Shown here: positions 7,847 to 16,484 of the stretch, piece by piece
Layout of the letters: each line of letters opens with the position of its first letter
Position numbering within the stretch: the first letter of the stretch is position 1
Assembly (NCBI GenBank): GCA_964478075.1
Contig: CAYZGO010000010.1
Coordinates: 1 to 64,000, forward strand
DNA from: DAOUEX01 sp034430235
GTDB lineage: Bacteria; Chloroflexota; Anaerolineae; UBA2200
DNA: 64,000 nt
Direction: 5' to 3'
Notes under the pieces: generated by a model
Database searches by the model: none
Seen by the model: only the letters and a program-made list of their open reading frames with translations
What the model was told of the DNA's origin: nothing
Position numbers and translations under genes: made by a program

Positions 7847-8989
7847 ATGACCATTTACATTGACGTCTCTGCAGCCGTACACCAGCGCGCGGGTATAGCA
7901 CGCTACGCGGAGAGCCTGGCCCGCACGCTGCTGACAGACTATGGACAGGAACGGCAATTTGGCCTGTTCTACAATCGTGACCGCCAGGCCAGGCCATTGC
8001 TTGGCCTGGAAAACGTGCTCACACGCACGGTACGTGCCGGATACAAGATCTGGCGCATGGCCGTGTGGCTGGGTCAACTGGCAGGTACAGGCTTCAATCG
8101 CTTGCTTCCAGACGCGGAGCTTTTTCACGCCACTGAGCACCTCCTAATGCCCCTGCGTGGCGTCCCAACTGTGCTAACCGTCCACGACTTGATCTACCAC
8201 CTCTTTCCCGCCTACCACAAGCGCTTGAACTACTGGTTCCTGAATGCCGCTATGCTGCTTTTCGTACAACGCGCTGACGCCTTGATCACTATCTCCGAAT
8301 CGAGCAAGCGCGATCTGATGCGCATTTACGGCGTGACAGAGGAAAAAATCACCGTTATCTACGAAGCCGCTTCGCCCGACTTTCAGCCCGTCCCAGCAGA
8401 GCGCGTGGCCAAGGTAAAGGCCCGTTATGGACTGCCTGAGCGATATCTCCTCGCCCTGGGCACTATCGAGCCGCGCAAGAACTTGATACGGCTGGTGGCC
8501 GCCCTACGCGCGCTCCGGCAGCAGGATCCGGTGCTATCCTTGGTGATCGTGGGCAGCGCCGGATGGCTATACCAGGACTTTTTCCAGAACTTGGAGAAAC
8601 TGGATGATCCCAGGGCTGTGCTTCTTTCCGGCTATGTGCCTGACGCTGACCTGCCAGCCGTGATCAGTGGCGCAACAGTGTACGTCTTGGCTTCCTTCTA
8701 CGAGGGGTTTGGTCTGCCAATACTGGAGGCTATGGCTTGTGGCACACCGGTGGCTTGCAGCAATACGTCCAGCATGCCGGAACTTGGCGGAGACGCGGCA
8801 CGCTACTTCGACCCACAGGACACACAAGACATGACCGCAGCCATTGCCGCTGTGCTGGACAACGCAGACCTTCGTGCAGAGATGCGTGAGCGCGGACTGG
8901 CACAGGCGGCACGCTTCTCCTGGCAGCGAGCAGCAAAAGAAACGCTCGCCGCATACGAGCGCGTGCTGGCAAAGCACACTCACGATTGA
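7847..8989 (+). CDS. Glycosyltransferase family 4 (GT-B fold)
   Basis: A 380-residue cytoplasmic glycosyltransferase. The N-terminal domain starts with IYIDVSAAVHQRAGIARY (acceptor side, GIARY loop); the C-terminal donor-binding domain holds LGTIEPRKNL, GYVPDADLPAVISGA and the EGFGLPILEAMACGTP block with the E-x7-E arrangement of GT4 retaining enzymes. Proteins of this type transfer mannose or other sugars from nucleotide sugars during polysaccharide or glycolipid synthesis; donor and acceptor are unknown. It is not clustered with other polysaccharide genes. The start has no ribosome site and coincides with the predicted transcription start. Confidence 0.88.
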   Translation: MTIYIDVSAAVHQRAGIARYAESLARTLLTDYGQERQFGLFYNRDRQARPLLGLENVLTRTVRAGYKIWRMAVWLGQLAGTGFNRLLPDAELFHATEHLLMPLRGVPTVLTVHDLIYHLFPAYHKRLNYWFLNAAMLLFVQRADALITISESSKRDLMRIYGVTEEKITVIYEAASPDFQPVPAERVAKVKARYGLPERYLLALGTIEPRKNLIRLVAALRALRQQDPVLSLVIVGSAGWLYQDFFQNLEKLDDPRAVLLSGYVPDADLPAVISGATVYVLASFYEGFGLPILEAMACGTPVACSNTSSMPELGGDAARYFDPQDTQDMTAAIAAVLDNADLRAEMRERGLAQAARFSWQRAAKETLAAYERVLAKHTHD

Positions 8990-9133
8990 CGGAAAGCAGC
9001 AGGGGGCCTCAGTAGCTATCCACCGCTGCCGTCGCTGGCATCGTCCGCCGGCTGCGTCACCATCCTGATACAAGAGAGTGCACCTTTCGGTGTGTCTCAG
9101 TGACTTCACAAGCAGTAATCATTGGAGGTTATT

Positions 9134-10678
9134 ATGCCATACGTTGTTTCCTGCGATGTGGGCACGGGAGGAACCAAGGCCGTACTGGTTGACGTCAAGG
9201 ATTCCCAGGTCGTGGGCAAGGCCTTCGCGGGCTACGAGGTGCACCACCCTCAGCCCCACTGGGCCGAGCAGGATCCCGAGGATTGGTGGCATGCTGTGGG
9301 CCACAGCACCAAACACCTGCTGGAGAGCACCGCCGTAGCCCCAAAGGACATCACTTGTCTCACCTTCTGCACCCAGATGCTGGGCATCGTGCCCGTGGGC
9401 CACGACGGCTCCCTCCTACATCCTGCCATTATCTGGCTGGACGCGCGTGCCGAGGAACAGGCACGACGTACAATGCGCCGCCTCCTTGGGCCAAAAGTGT
9501 TCGCCCTGGTCGCTGGCTGTGCGGCCACCGGTAAGGACGTGCTCCCAAAATGGCTCTGGCTGAAGGAACACAAACCAGAGTTGTATGCCAGGACGCTCTA
9601 CTTCCTCGACGTGGGCGGCTACCTGCTTAATCGCTGCACTGGCAGAATGGTCTCCGATTGGACTTCGGCCTCAGGCACAGGCCTATTCGGCCTGAAGAGC
9701 AAAAAGTGGGACGACTTGCTGTTCCGTCTATTCAGCGCGCCACGCGCCAAGATGCCGCCACTTGTCCGTCCTGACGAGCAGGTCGGGCCACTGACCAGAG
9801 AAGCTGCATCTGATCTTGGACTGCTGGCCGGCACGCCCGTCGTTGCTGGCGCGGGTGACGTACCGGCCGCAGCGGTCGGCTCCGGCGCTGTGGGCGTGGG
9901 TGAGGGGCACGCCTCCATCGGCACCTCTGGGTGGGTGGGCGTAATCAGCGCTGGCGCACCAACGGGCAAGTCAGGCATCGCCGCCATTCAGTCGGCTGAC
10001 CCCAGAAACTGTCTGCTCGTTGCGGAAACGGAAACTGCTGGTGCGTGCCGGGATTGGATTACGTGCTGCTTCTTCCCAAAAGGGAATACAGAGCAAGAAT
10101 CGCACAGACTCACCGTGCTGCTGGATGAAGAAGTGAAAAGCGTGCCACCGGGAGCCGAGGGCCTCATCTTCACCCCTTGGTTATGTGGAGAGCGGTCGCC
10201 GGTCGCTGACGTGTCCGTGCGTTCCTCCTTTGTCAACCTGAGCATCCACCACCGGAGGGCGCACTTCCTGCGCGCAGTCTACGAGGGCGTAGCTTACAAC
10301 CTGCGTTGGATCATCGAGATTCTGGATGGCAAGTTCGGCTTCCCGTTGCAAACGCTGCGGGTAGTAGGTGGCGGCGCTAGAAGCCTACCCTGGATGCAAA
10401 TCCTGTCCGACGTGACGGGCAAGCGCATTGAAGTGGTGGCCCACCCACAGGAAGCTGGGGCTGTGGGTGCAGCCTGCATCGCCGCTGTGGGCCTGGGCAT
10501 CTACCCCGACTTTGAGGCGCTCAAAAACGTGGTTCAGGTTACGTACAGATGCGAGCCGCGGCCTGACCATGCCGGCACGTACGATACTCTGTTCAGACAG
10601 TTCAAGCAGGTGTACGCGCGCCTGAAGCCGGTCTATGACCGCCTGAATACAGTGGGACTGACGGGACAATGGCAGTAG
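9134..10678 (+). CDS. FGGY-family carbohydrate kinase
   Basis: A 514-residue sugar kinase related to xylulokinase. The phosphate-binding segment CDVGTGGTKAVLVD begins the protein; AEQDPEDWW, IIWLDARAEEQ, GAGDVPAAAVGSGAV and RVVGGGARSLPWMQILSDV follow in the usual FGGY_N / FGGY_C order. It phosphorylates a polyol or ketose with ATP; the substrate cannot be told. The start is the ATG at 9134 with GGAGGT 4 nt upstream, not the TTG at 9122. It overlaps the next gene by 10 bp, so translation is probably coupled. Confidence 0.88.
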   Translation: MPYVVSCDVGTGGTKAVLVDVKDSQVVGKAFAGYEVHHPQPHWAEQDPEDWWHAVGHSTKHLLESTAVAPKDITCLTFCTQMLGIVPVGHDGSLLHPAIIWLDARAEEQARRTMRRLLGPKVFALVAGCAATGKDVLPKWLWLKEHKPELYARTLYFLDVGGYLLNRCTGRMVSDWTSASGTGLFGLKSKKWDDLLFRLFSAPRAKMPPLVRPDEQVGPLTREAASDLGLLAGTPVVAGAGDVPAAAVGSGAVGVGEGHASIGTSGWVGVISAGAPTGKSGIAAIQSADPRNCLLVAETETAGACRDWITCCFFPKGNTEQESHRLTVLLDEEVKSVPPGAEGLIFTPWLCGERSPVADVSVRSSFVNLSIHHRRAHFLRAVYEGVAYNLRWIIEILDGKFGFPLQTLRVVGGGARSLPWMQILSDVTGKRIEVVAHPQEAGAVGAACIAAVGLGIYPDFEALKNVVQVTYRCEPRPDHAGTYDTLFRQFKQVYARLKPVYDRLNTVGLTGQWQ

Positions 10679-11247
10679 TGCACATTCGTCCCCTGACTGC
10701 CGCCGACATCCCCAACCTGACACAGATCAACCCCAGCTTCACCTCTGACGCAGAGCTGGCGCTGGAGAGAGTGCAGGCTGATCTGCAGGAGATCACCTGG
10801 CGGCTGACCTGCCAGCCTCTGAATCCGCCCTTTGACAAGGGCCACGGCTACGACCTGCAAGAGGATGACCTGGCCGAGATCAGAAAGCGCTTAGAGGCTC
10901 GCAAGTGCCTGCACTTGATCGCCGAGGATGATGGCCGCATCGTTGGCCTGCTGGAGGTCGAGCCCTGCACGTGGCGTGCCACAGGTTGGATTTGGAACAT
11001 CCTGATAGACAAAGGCTACCGGGGCGGCGGTCTGGGACGGCAATTCATCCACCGGGCCGTTGCCTGGGCCAAAAAGCATCACCTCCAGGCCCTCGTTGCC
11101 GAGACGCAAACTAACAACATCAATGCCTGCCGCTTCTACGCGCACATGGGCTTCGTGCCTGGTGGCATAGATGACCACTACTACCGCTATTGCGGCAGCC
11201 CGCGAACAGCGCACGAAGTGGCCATCTTTTGGTATCTGGAGGTATGA
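10669..11247 (+). CDS. GNAT N-acetyltransferase, streptothricin acetyltransferase-like
   Basis: 192 residues. The acetyl-CoA loop is IDKGYRGGGLGRQFIHRAV and the C-terminal block AETQTNNINACRFYAHMGF, followed by GGIDDHYYRY, resembles the streptothricin acetyltransferase branch of the GNAT superfamily. Whether it confers drug resistance or modifies another amine cannot be judged. The N-terminal 80 residues (IRPLTAADIPNLTQIN onward) are longer than in a minimal GNAT. It overlaps the sugar kinase by 10 bp and precedes the cysteine desulfidase by 29 bp; the three likely form an operon. Confidence 0.8.
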   Translation: MAVVHIRPLTAADIPNLTQINPSFTSDAELALERVQADLQEITWRLTCQPLNPPFDKGHGYDLQEDDLAEIRKRLEARKCLHLIAEDDGRIVGLLEVEPCTWRATGWIWNILIDKGYRGGGLGRQFIHRAVAWAKKHHLQALVAETQTNNINACRFYAHMGFVPGGIDDHYYRYCGSPRTAHEVAIFWYLEV

Positions 11248-11276
11248 GTCGCCCCTCAAAGAAGAGGAGGTCGCAC

Positions 11277-12569
11277 ATGAGCCTCATTGACACCTTGAAA
11301 GAGCACGTCAAACCATCCCTGGGCTGTACGGAGCCAGCGGCGGTAGCTCTGACAGCCGCCACTGCCCGTGAGGCCATTGGCGGGGAGATTGACCGCATAC
11401 AGGTCATCCTGGACCCCAAAGTGTTCCGCAACGGCTTGGCCGTAGGGCTGCCCGTGGCAGGCAAGCCGAAGGGCAACCTCATGGCCGCCGCATTGGGAGC
11501 AGTGGGTGGCGATCCAGACCTGGGCCTAGAGGTGTTCAGCACAGTCACGCCTCAGCACTTAGCCAAAGCACAGGCCCTGCTCGCCGCTGGGCGTGTCACG
11601 CTGCGCGTAGACAAGCAACGCCGTGAGCTCTATGTCGAAGTCAGGGTGGATACCCCAACCGGTACTGCGCGGGCCATCACGAAAGGGTCGCATACCAAGG
11701 TTACTTATGTCGAGGCCAACGGGGTGCCCCTGCAGTCTACTTCCCAGTCGCAAAGGCCAGAGGATTCCACACCTGGGGACAAAGCAAGCCGCTGGCTGCG
11801 GTCAGCATCCGTAGCAGAGATCATCGCCCGTATCAAGGAAATGGACGCACCCTCTCTCCAGTACACTCTTCAAGGTATCCGCATGAACGAACAGGCAGCA
11901 AAAGAAGGCCTCCGCCAGGCGCCAGGCCTCGCGATCGGAGCTCGACTGGCGCGCAGTGCAAGCCAGAACAGAGCGACAGAAAGCATGCATTGGCAAGCGC
12001 AAACGACAGCCGCAGCCGCCGTAGATGCACGCATGGCTGGCCTTCAGGTTCAGATCATGACCAGCTCGGGCAGCGGCAACCAGGGTATCACAGTGACCAT
12101 GCCTCCACTGGCAGTTGCGCAATGTCTCGGCCTCGACGAGAAGCGTCTCGCTCAGTCAGTAGCACTCGGCCATCTGCTGCTGGCGCGCTTGACACAGGAG
12201 ATTGGCCTGCTGACTGCTCTTTGCGGGACCGCCGTGCAGGCTGCAGCGGCAGCAAGCGCAGCTATCGCGTGGCTCATGGGGGGCAACGCTGCCCAGATCG
12301 AACAGGCAGCATGTACCGTACTTGGCACCCAGATCGGCATATTGTGCGATGGAGCCAAGGAGAGCTGTGCGATCAAGACGGCTGGTGCTGCTGACGTCGC
12401 TGTCAGAACGGCTCTGCTCAGTTTGGGTGGCTTGGACATTCCTCCAGCTAGCGGCCTGATCGGAAGAACACTGCTCGAGACCGCACACGCCGTCGCTTTG
12501 ATCGCTCGGGAGGGAATGATGGGCACCGAGGAGTGCGTGCTGGACATCATGGAGAGGAATGCCGCCTGA
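11277..12569 (+). CDS. L-cysteine desulfidase / UPF0597 serine dehydratase-like protein
   Basis: 430 residues matching the CyuA/YhaM family, which splits L-cysteine to pyruvate, ammonia and sulfide using an oxygen-sensitive [4Fe-4S] cluster. Visible cluster-ligand candidates are the Cys of KPSLGCTEPAA, the Cys of LLTALCGTAVQ and the pair in GILCDGAKESCAIK. The length fits the family. The start ATG at 11277 has GAGGAGG 6 nt upstream; longer in-frame starts would run into the acetyltransferase. An oxygen-sensitive cysteine catabolic enzyme agrees with an anaerobic life style. Substrate choice between cysteine and serine is not certain from sequence. Confidence 0.85.
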   Translation: MSLIDTLKEHVKPSLGCTEPAAVALTAATAREAIGGEIDRIQVILDPKVFRNGLAVGLPVAGKPKGNLMAAALGAVGGDPDLGLEVFSTVTPQHLAKAQALLAAGRVTLRVDKQRRELYVEVRVDTPTGTARAITKGSHTKVTYVEANGVPLQSTSQSQRPEDSTPGDKASRWLRSASVAEIIARIKEMDAPSLQYTLQGIRMNEQAAKEGLRQAPGLAIGARLARSASQNRATESMHWQAQTTAAAAVDARMAGLQVQIMTSSGSGNQGITVTMPPLAVAQCLGLDEKRLAQSVALGHLLLARLTQEIGLLTALCGTAVQAAAAASAAIAWLMGGNAAQIEQAACTVLGTQIGILCDGAKESCAIKTAGAADVAVRTALLSLGGLDIPPASGLIGRTLLETAHAVALIAREGMMGTEECVLDIMERNAA

Positions 12570-12587
12570 TGAGGATGCGTTTTGCTG

Positions 12588-14183
12588 TCACGAAGCGCTG
12601 TATACAACCTCGCCGGCCAAGATGGTTGCCTCCACGCGCGTGCTCGATATCTCATGCGGTGGCAAGTCAAAGATGTCCTGTGACAGCACAACCATGTCAG
12701 CCTGTTTGCCCAGGCTCAGCGAGCCCTTGATGCGCTCTTCACCAGACGCGTAGGCGGCCCCCATAGTGTAAGCATAGACGGCTTCGGGCACGGTCAGGCA
12801 CTGCTCGGGATACCAGCCGCCGGAAGGTGTGCCGTCCTCACGCTGGCGCGTCACGGCGGCAAAGATGCCGCGCAGCACGTCTGGCTCCTCGACAGGAGCA
12901 TCAGAGCCAAAGGCTAGCAGCGCGCCGCAGTCCACCAGGCTGCGCCAGGCATAAGCTCCTGAGCAGCGCGCGCCCCAACAGCGCTCGGCCATCAGCATGT
13001 CCGATGTGCAGTGGGCAGGCTGCATAGAAGCGATGACACCCATCGCACCCAGGCGTGGCAAATCGTGCGGGGCAATCAGTTGCACGTGCTCGATGCGCGG
13101 ACGCAAGCCCCGAGACGACCACTCCCGCCAGTGTTCCTCCAGCGCATCAAGCACACGGCGATTGGCACGATCGCCGATGCTGTGGATGGCCACGCTCCAC
13201 CCTCCCGTAGTGCAGGCACCGATGAGTTGGCTCAGTGCTTCGCTGCTGGTGACCTCAATGCCGCGATTGTCCGGCTCACCCTCGTAGGGCTCGAACATGT
13301 CAGCAGTGCGCGAGCCCAAGGAGCCGTCAGCGTAGATCTTGACTGCGCACAGGCGCAGGAACTCATCACCCAGGCCCGCGCGTAAACCCGCTTTCAGCGC
13401 ACCGTCAAGGTACTTGTCTGCCATCATCACATTCACGCGCAGATCAAGTTCACCCTTCAGCCACACGCTCTGCAGAGCCGCAAACTCGTGCACTTCCTCG
13501 GGCACATGCACACCGACAACCCCCAGGCGGTGCAGACGCTCCGTGGCAGCGTGAATGGCTTTCTCCCTCTCCACCAGACTGGGAGGCCCAGCGGCGTCCT
13601 CGATGATGTCTATGGCCGGTGGCTCCTTGGCCAGGCCTGTGGGCTCCCGTGTCCGCGGGTCCCGTTCGAATCGCCCACCAGGCGGGTCTGCCGTGTCCGC
13701 AGTGATCCCAGCACACTGCAGAGCCAATGAATTGACCCAGGCTGCATGCCCATCCTTGCTCGGCAAATAGACAGGATTGTGCGGCGTGACGGGGTCCAGA
13801 TCGTGCTTGCTGGGGAAGGGCGCACCGGGCCACAGATTGCGGTTCCAGCCTCGCCCACGGATCCACTCTCCCGGCTGCGCCTTACGTGCGCGCTCGGCCA
13901 CACGACGTACTGCCTCTTGCAGCGAGGTCACGCCGTCGAGCTGCACGCGCGTCAGGCTGAGCCCGTAATTGACAAAGTGAATGTGCGCATCAGTGAAGCC
14001 TGGCAACACGGTGCTAGCATGCAAATCCAGATGCTCCGTGTCAGGCCCTGCCAGTGCGCAAATGTCCGCGTCGTCGCCAACAGCTATGATGCGGCCACAG
14101 CGTACAGCCACGGCCTGCGCCACTGGCAATTCGTGGTCCAGAGTGTATATGCGTCCGTTGAACAGCACCAGGTCAGCTTCCAA
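12588..14183 (-). CDS. Amidohydrolase family 3 protein (YtcJ-like)
   Basis: A 531-residue metal-dependent hydrolase. The N-terminal beta-sandwich opens with LVLFNGRIYTLDHELPVAQA; the metal-binding HxH is in GFTDAHIHFVNYG; further blocks are GRGWNRNLWPG, KIYADGSLGSRTADM, IHSIGDRANRRVLDA, RIEHVQLI and AFGSDAPVEEPDVLRGI. This is the YtcJ / N-substituted formamide deformylase group; the natural substrate is unknown. The start ATG overlaps the end of the upstream patatin gene by 11 bp, indicating a shared transcript. It converges with the cysteine desulfidase. Confidence 0.87.
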   Translation of the reverse strand: MEADLVLFNGRIYTLDHELPVAQAVAVRCGRIIAVGDDADICALAGPDTEHLDLHASTVLPGFTDAHIHFVNYGLSLTRVQLDGVTSLQEAVRRVAERARKAQPGEWIRGRGWNRNLWPGAPFPSKHDLDPVTPHNPVYLPSKDGHAAWVNSLALQCAGITADTADPPGGRFERDPRTREPTGLAKEPPAIDIIEDAAGPPSLVEREKAIHAATERLHRLGVVGVHVPEEVHEFAALQSVWLKGELDLRVNVMMADKYLDGALKAGLRAGLGDEFLRLCAVKIYADGSLGSRTADMFEPYEGEPDNRGIEVTSSEALSQLIGACTTGGWSVAIHSIGDRANRRVLDALEEHWREWSSRGLRPRIEHVQLIAPHDLPRLGAMGVIASMQPAHCTSDMLMAERCWGARCSGAYAWRSLVDCGALLAFGSDAPVEEPDVLRGIFAAVTRQREDGTPSGGWYPEQCLTVPEAVYAYTMGAAYASGEERIKGSLSLGKQADMVVLSQDIFDLPPHEISSTRVEATILAGEVVYSAS

Positions 14184-14967
14184 CCTTATCCTCCACGTTC
14201 AAATCACGCAGGATCCGCGGCATCATTGCCTCAGTGGCTCTGCGGCCCCGCTCAATGAAGCTTGGCACATTCGACAGATCAATCCATCCAAATTGCCCCA
14301 AGCTGGGATAGATAACCACGTTTGCCTGCGACGCTTCACGGTGCGTATTGCGCATCAGCGTGAACAGGCTCAGGTACCAGACCTCCAGCAGGTTAGCCGG
14401 CGGCTCCCTGGTCACGCTGGATAAGGGCAGCAGGTCCACGGCGATGACATAGTCCGCACCCATTTCGCGCACGGCGGAGACTGGCAGGTTGTTAATCAGC
14501 CCGCCATCCACAAGCAGGCGGCCCTCGTACTCGACAGGCGTAAACACACCGGGAAGTGCACAACTGGCGCGTACTGCTGGCGCTACCCGTCCCTCGCGCA
14601 GGACGACCAACTCGTCGTTCAGGATGTCTGCAGCGACAGCGGCAAAGGGGATAGCCAACTCGTCAAAGGTGCGATCGCCAATGAGCTCGATGAGGTACGC
14701 CTCCACGCGGCTCCCATCGAAGAAGCCCAACCTGGGCCGCACCACACGCCCGAGCTTGCCCCATTGCAGATTCAGGGCCACCTCCTTGATCTGGGCCAGG
14801 CTCATGCCAGCGCAGTAGACCACCCCGACTGCCGAGCCAGCGCTCGTCCCTGCCACGCAGGAAGGACGGATACCGTGCTCTTCGAGCACCTCAAGCACGC
14901 CAATGTGCGCTGCCCCACGCACAGCGCCGCCGCTCAAAGCAAGTCCAACTCGTTTGGGGGAAGACAA
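14173..14967 (-). CDS. Patatin-like phospholipase (RssA/NTE type)
   Basis: A 264-residue acyl hydrolase. The oxyanion-hole stretch GLALSGGAVRGAAHIG, the nucleophile motif GTSAGS and the catalytic-Asp motif DGGLINNLPVS are all present, so the Ser-Asp dyad is complete. Bacterial RssA-type members act on membrane lipids or lysophospholipids. It sits directly after a CDP-alcohol phosphatidyltransferase and a GNAT gene on the same strand, consistent with a small lipid-metabolism operon. The ATG at 14967 leaves 36 bp to the upstream gene. Confidence 0.88.
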   Translation of the reverse strand: MSSPKRVGLALSGGAVRGAAHIGVLEVLEEHGIRPSCVAGTSAGSAVGVVYCAGMSLAQIKEVALNLQWGKLGRVVRPRLGFFDGSRVEAYLIELIGDRTFDELAIPFAAVAADILNDELVVLREGRVAPAVRASCALPGVFTPVEYEGRLLVDGGLINNLPVSAVREMGADYVIAVDLLPLSSVTREPPANLLEVWYLSLFTLMRNTHREASQANVVIYPSLGQFGWIDLSNVPSFIERGRRATEAMMPRILRDLNVEDKVGS

Positions 14968-15003
14968 GGTAAGCTCCTTCAGGTACGAGTCAAGGGTCGC
15001 TGA

Positions 15004-15600
15004 TTAGAAAGTCAAGCGTTTCTCCAATCGAATCTCGTCCCGCACAGGGATATTGGCGAAGCCAGGTTCCTCGTGGCCATGATGAGCAAGGATAGCACCA
15101 GGCTTGACCTCAGTGATGATAAACCCCCAAGGCTGATACACATACAACGCCGGCAAGTCATCGTTGCTGGCAGCGACTACCAGGCGTGAGAGCCGATGAG
15201 CACGCGCTTCTTCCTCCGCCATGGTCAGCAAGGAGCGTGCCGTATGGCGCCCCTGGTACTCTGGCCGCACATTGAGCATGATGATGTTCAACCGATCCTC
15301 CTCCAGCGCATAGGAGAGCACGCCGGCCACTCGCTCGTCGCTGAAAGCCAACAAAGCGGGTAGAGTAAGGACATCATAAGTGCGGTCAAAGCACTCTACC
15401 TCGGTCTCGCCCCAGTAGGTCAGGGCCATGTTCTTGATGGCGGGATAGTCACTTGCCTGGGCCATACGCACAGGCAAAGGCGGTGTTTTGACGCGCGTGC
15501 TCACGGATACCACATCCAGGCGAGCGTGCGCCAGGCAGATATACTCCCCTGTCCGCGCGCAGCGATAGTAAGCTTCATACTCATCATAGTGACATTTCAT
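15004..15600 (-). CDS. GNAT acetyltransferase with N-terminal Cys/His zinc-finger-like segment
   Basis: 198 residues. The first 25 residues, MKCHYDEYEAYYRCARTGEY followed by ICLAHARL, have Cys and His spaced like a small B-box-type zinc site (CH, C, C, H). The rest is a GNAT domain: VRMAQASDYPAIKNMAL, LNIIMLNVRPEYQGRHTARSLL (acetyl-CoA loop) and YVYQPWGFIITE. Start at ATG 15600, which overlaps the stop of the phosphatidyltransferase (ATGA), so translation is coupled. A longer reading frame upstream lies inside that gene and was rejected. Substrate unknown; the zinc site is inferred from residue spacing. Confidence 0.75.
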   Translation of the reverse strand: MKCHYDEYEAYYRCARTGEYICLAHARLDVVSVSTRVKTPPLPVRMAQASDYPAIKNMALTYWGETEVECFDRTYDVLTLPALLAFSDERVAGVLSYALEEDRLNIIMLNVRPEYQGRHTARSLLTMAEEEARAHRLSRLVVAASNDDLPALYVYQPWGFIITEVKPGAILAHHGHEEPGFANIPVRDEIRLEKRLTF

Positions 15601-16220
15601 CTGTCCTCGTCCTCCAAACCCCGGTTCATCCCCCGCCAAAGCAGGAACAGACCATGCACAATGGTAAAGCTCATCAAGAGCACACAAAGGCTGGTCACCC
15701 TGGTCAGGTAGTTGCGGCCCCATAGCAGATAGAGCGCGATGGCTGGATACAGAATCGGCCAACTCTTCAAAGCCACAGGAACGGGCGCGCCATAGTAGTT
15801 GCCGAGAAACAGCGTCACGTTCAGCGCCGTGTACACAAAGGGATACAGGCCACCCCATAACGGAGACAGGGCACCAGCCGAAGCAAGGGCCACTACAATC
15901 AGCGTCTCGCGGGTATGGTCTGCGACGTTGTCCATAAGCGCTCCAAAGTCGGATGACCGCCCAGTATAGCGCGCCAGCGCGCCATCCACACCATCAACCA
16001 GCATCGAGGGGAGCCAGATGAAGAAGCTGAGCCGAGGATTGCGGGGTACGACATAGACAAAGAGCAGACCCAGCACAGGCCCCATCAGGGAAACCACGTT
16101 AGGTGACAGCCTGAGGTAGGCCAGCAAACGCACCACGGGGGAATAGATGCGCAGCAGAAGATCACGCGCCGGCTTCAGGAAGCGCCTTTCAAAAGAAGAG
16201 TAGGAATCCGCCTTGGCCAT
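15597..16220 (-). CDS. CDP-alcohol phosphatidyltransferase
   Basis: A 207-residue integral membrane enzyme that joins a CDP-linked lipid to an alcohol, or the reverse pairing, in phospholipid synthesis. The family signature D-x2-DG-x2-AR-x8-G-x3-D-x3-D is exact: DGVDGALAR, then G, D and D spaced as required in YTGRSSDFGALMDNVAD. Several membrane helices follow. The ATG at 16220 is preceded by GGAAAGGTGG; an upstream frame extension has no family similarity. The alcohol (glycerol phosphate, inositol phosphate or another) cannot be assigned. Coupled to the GNAT and patatin genes downstream. Confidence 0.88.
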   Translation of the reverse strand: MAKADSYSSFERRFLKPARDLLLRIYSPVVRLLAYLRLSPNVVSLMGPVLGLLFVYVVPRNPRLSFFIWLPSMLVDGVDGALARYTGRSSDFGALMDNVADHTRETLIVVALASAGALSPLWGGLYPFVYTALNVTLFLGNYYGAPVPVALKSWPILYPAIALYLLWGRNYLTRVTSLCVLLMSFTIVHGLFLLWRGMNRGLEDEDR

Positions 16221-16484
16221 CGTCCACCTTTCCGTTATGTGAACTCCCCCCTGTTGTCGCTGCTCACCAGCCTGCCCGTTATGTGAAGCATCGCACACCC
16301 AGGCTAGACCGAGACCTGCAGCGGCAGACCCGCCAGCCTCAGGCTGTCCGATCCCTGCCCACCCAATCCGTCGCTGCGATCCACGAAACACACTGCTGCA
16401 ATCTGCGCCCAGTCATCAACAGCAGGCTGAGAGTCAGAGCGCAAGTCGCGCGTTGCCTTCGCTAGACAAAGGCGCGGAAAGCCG

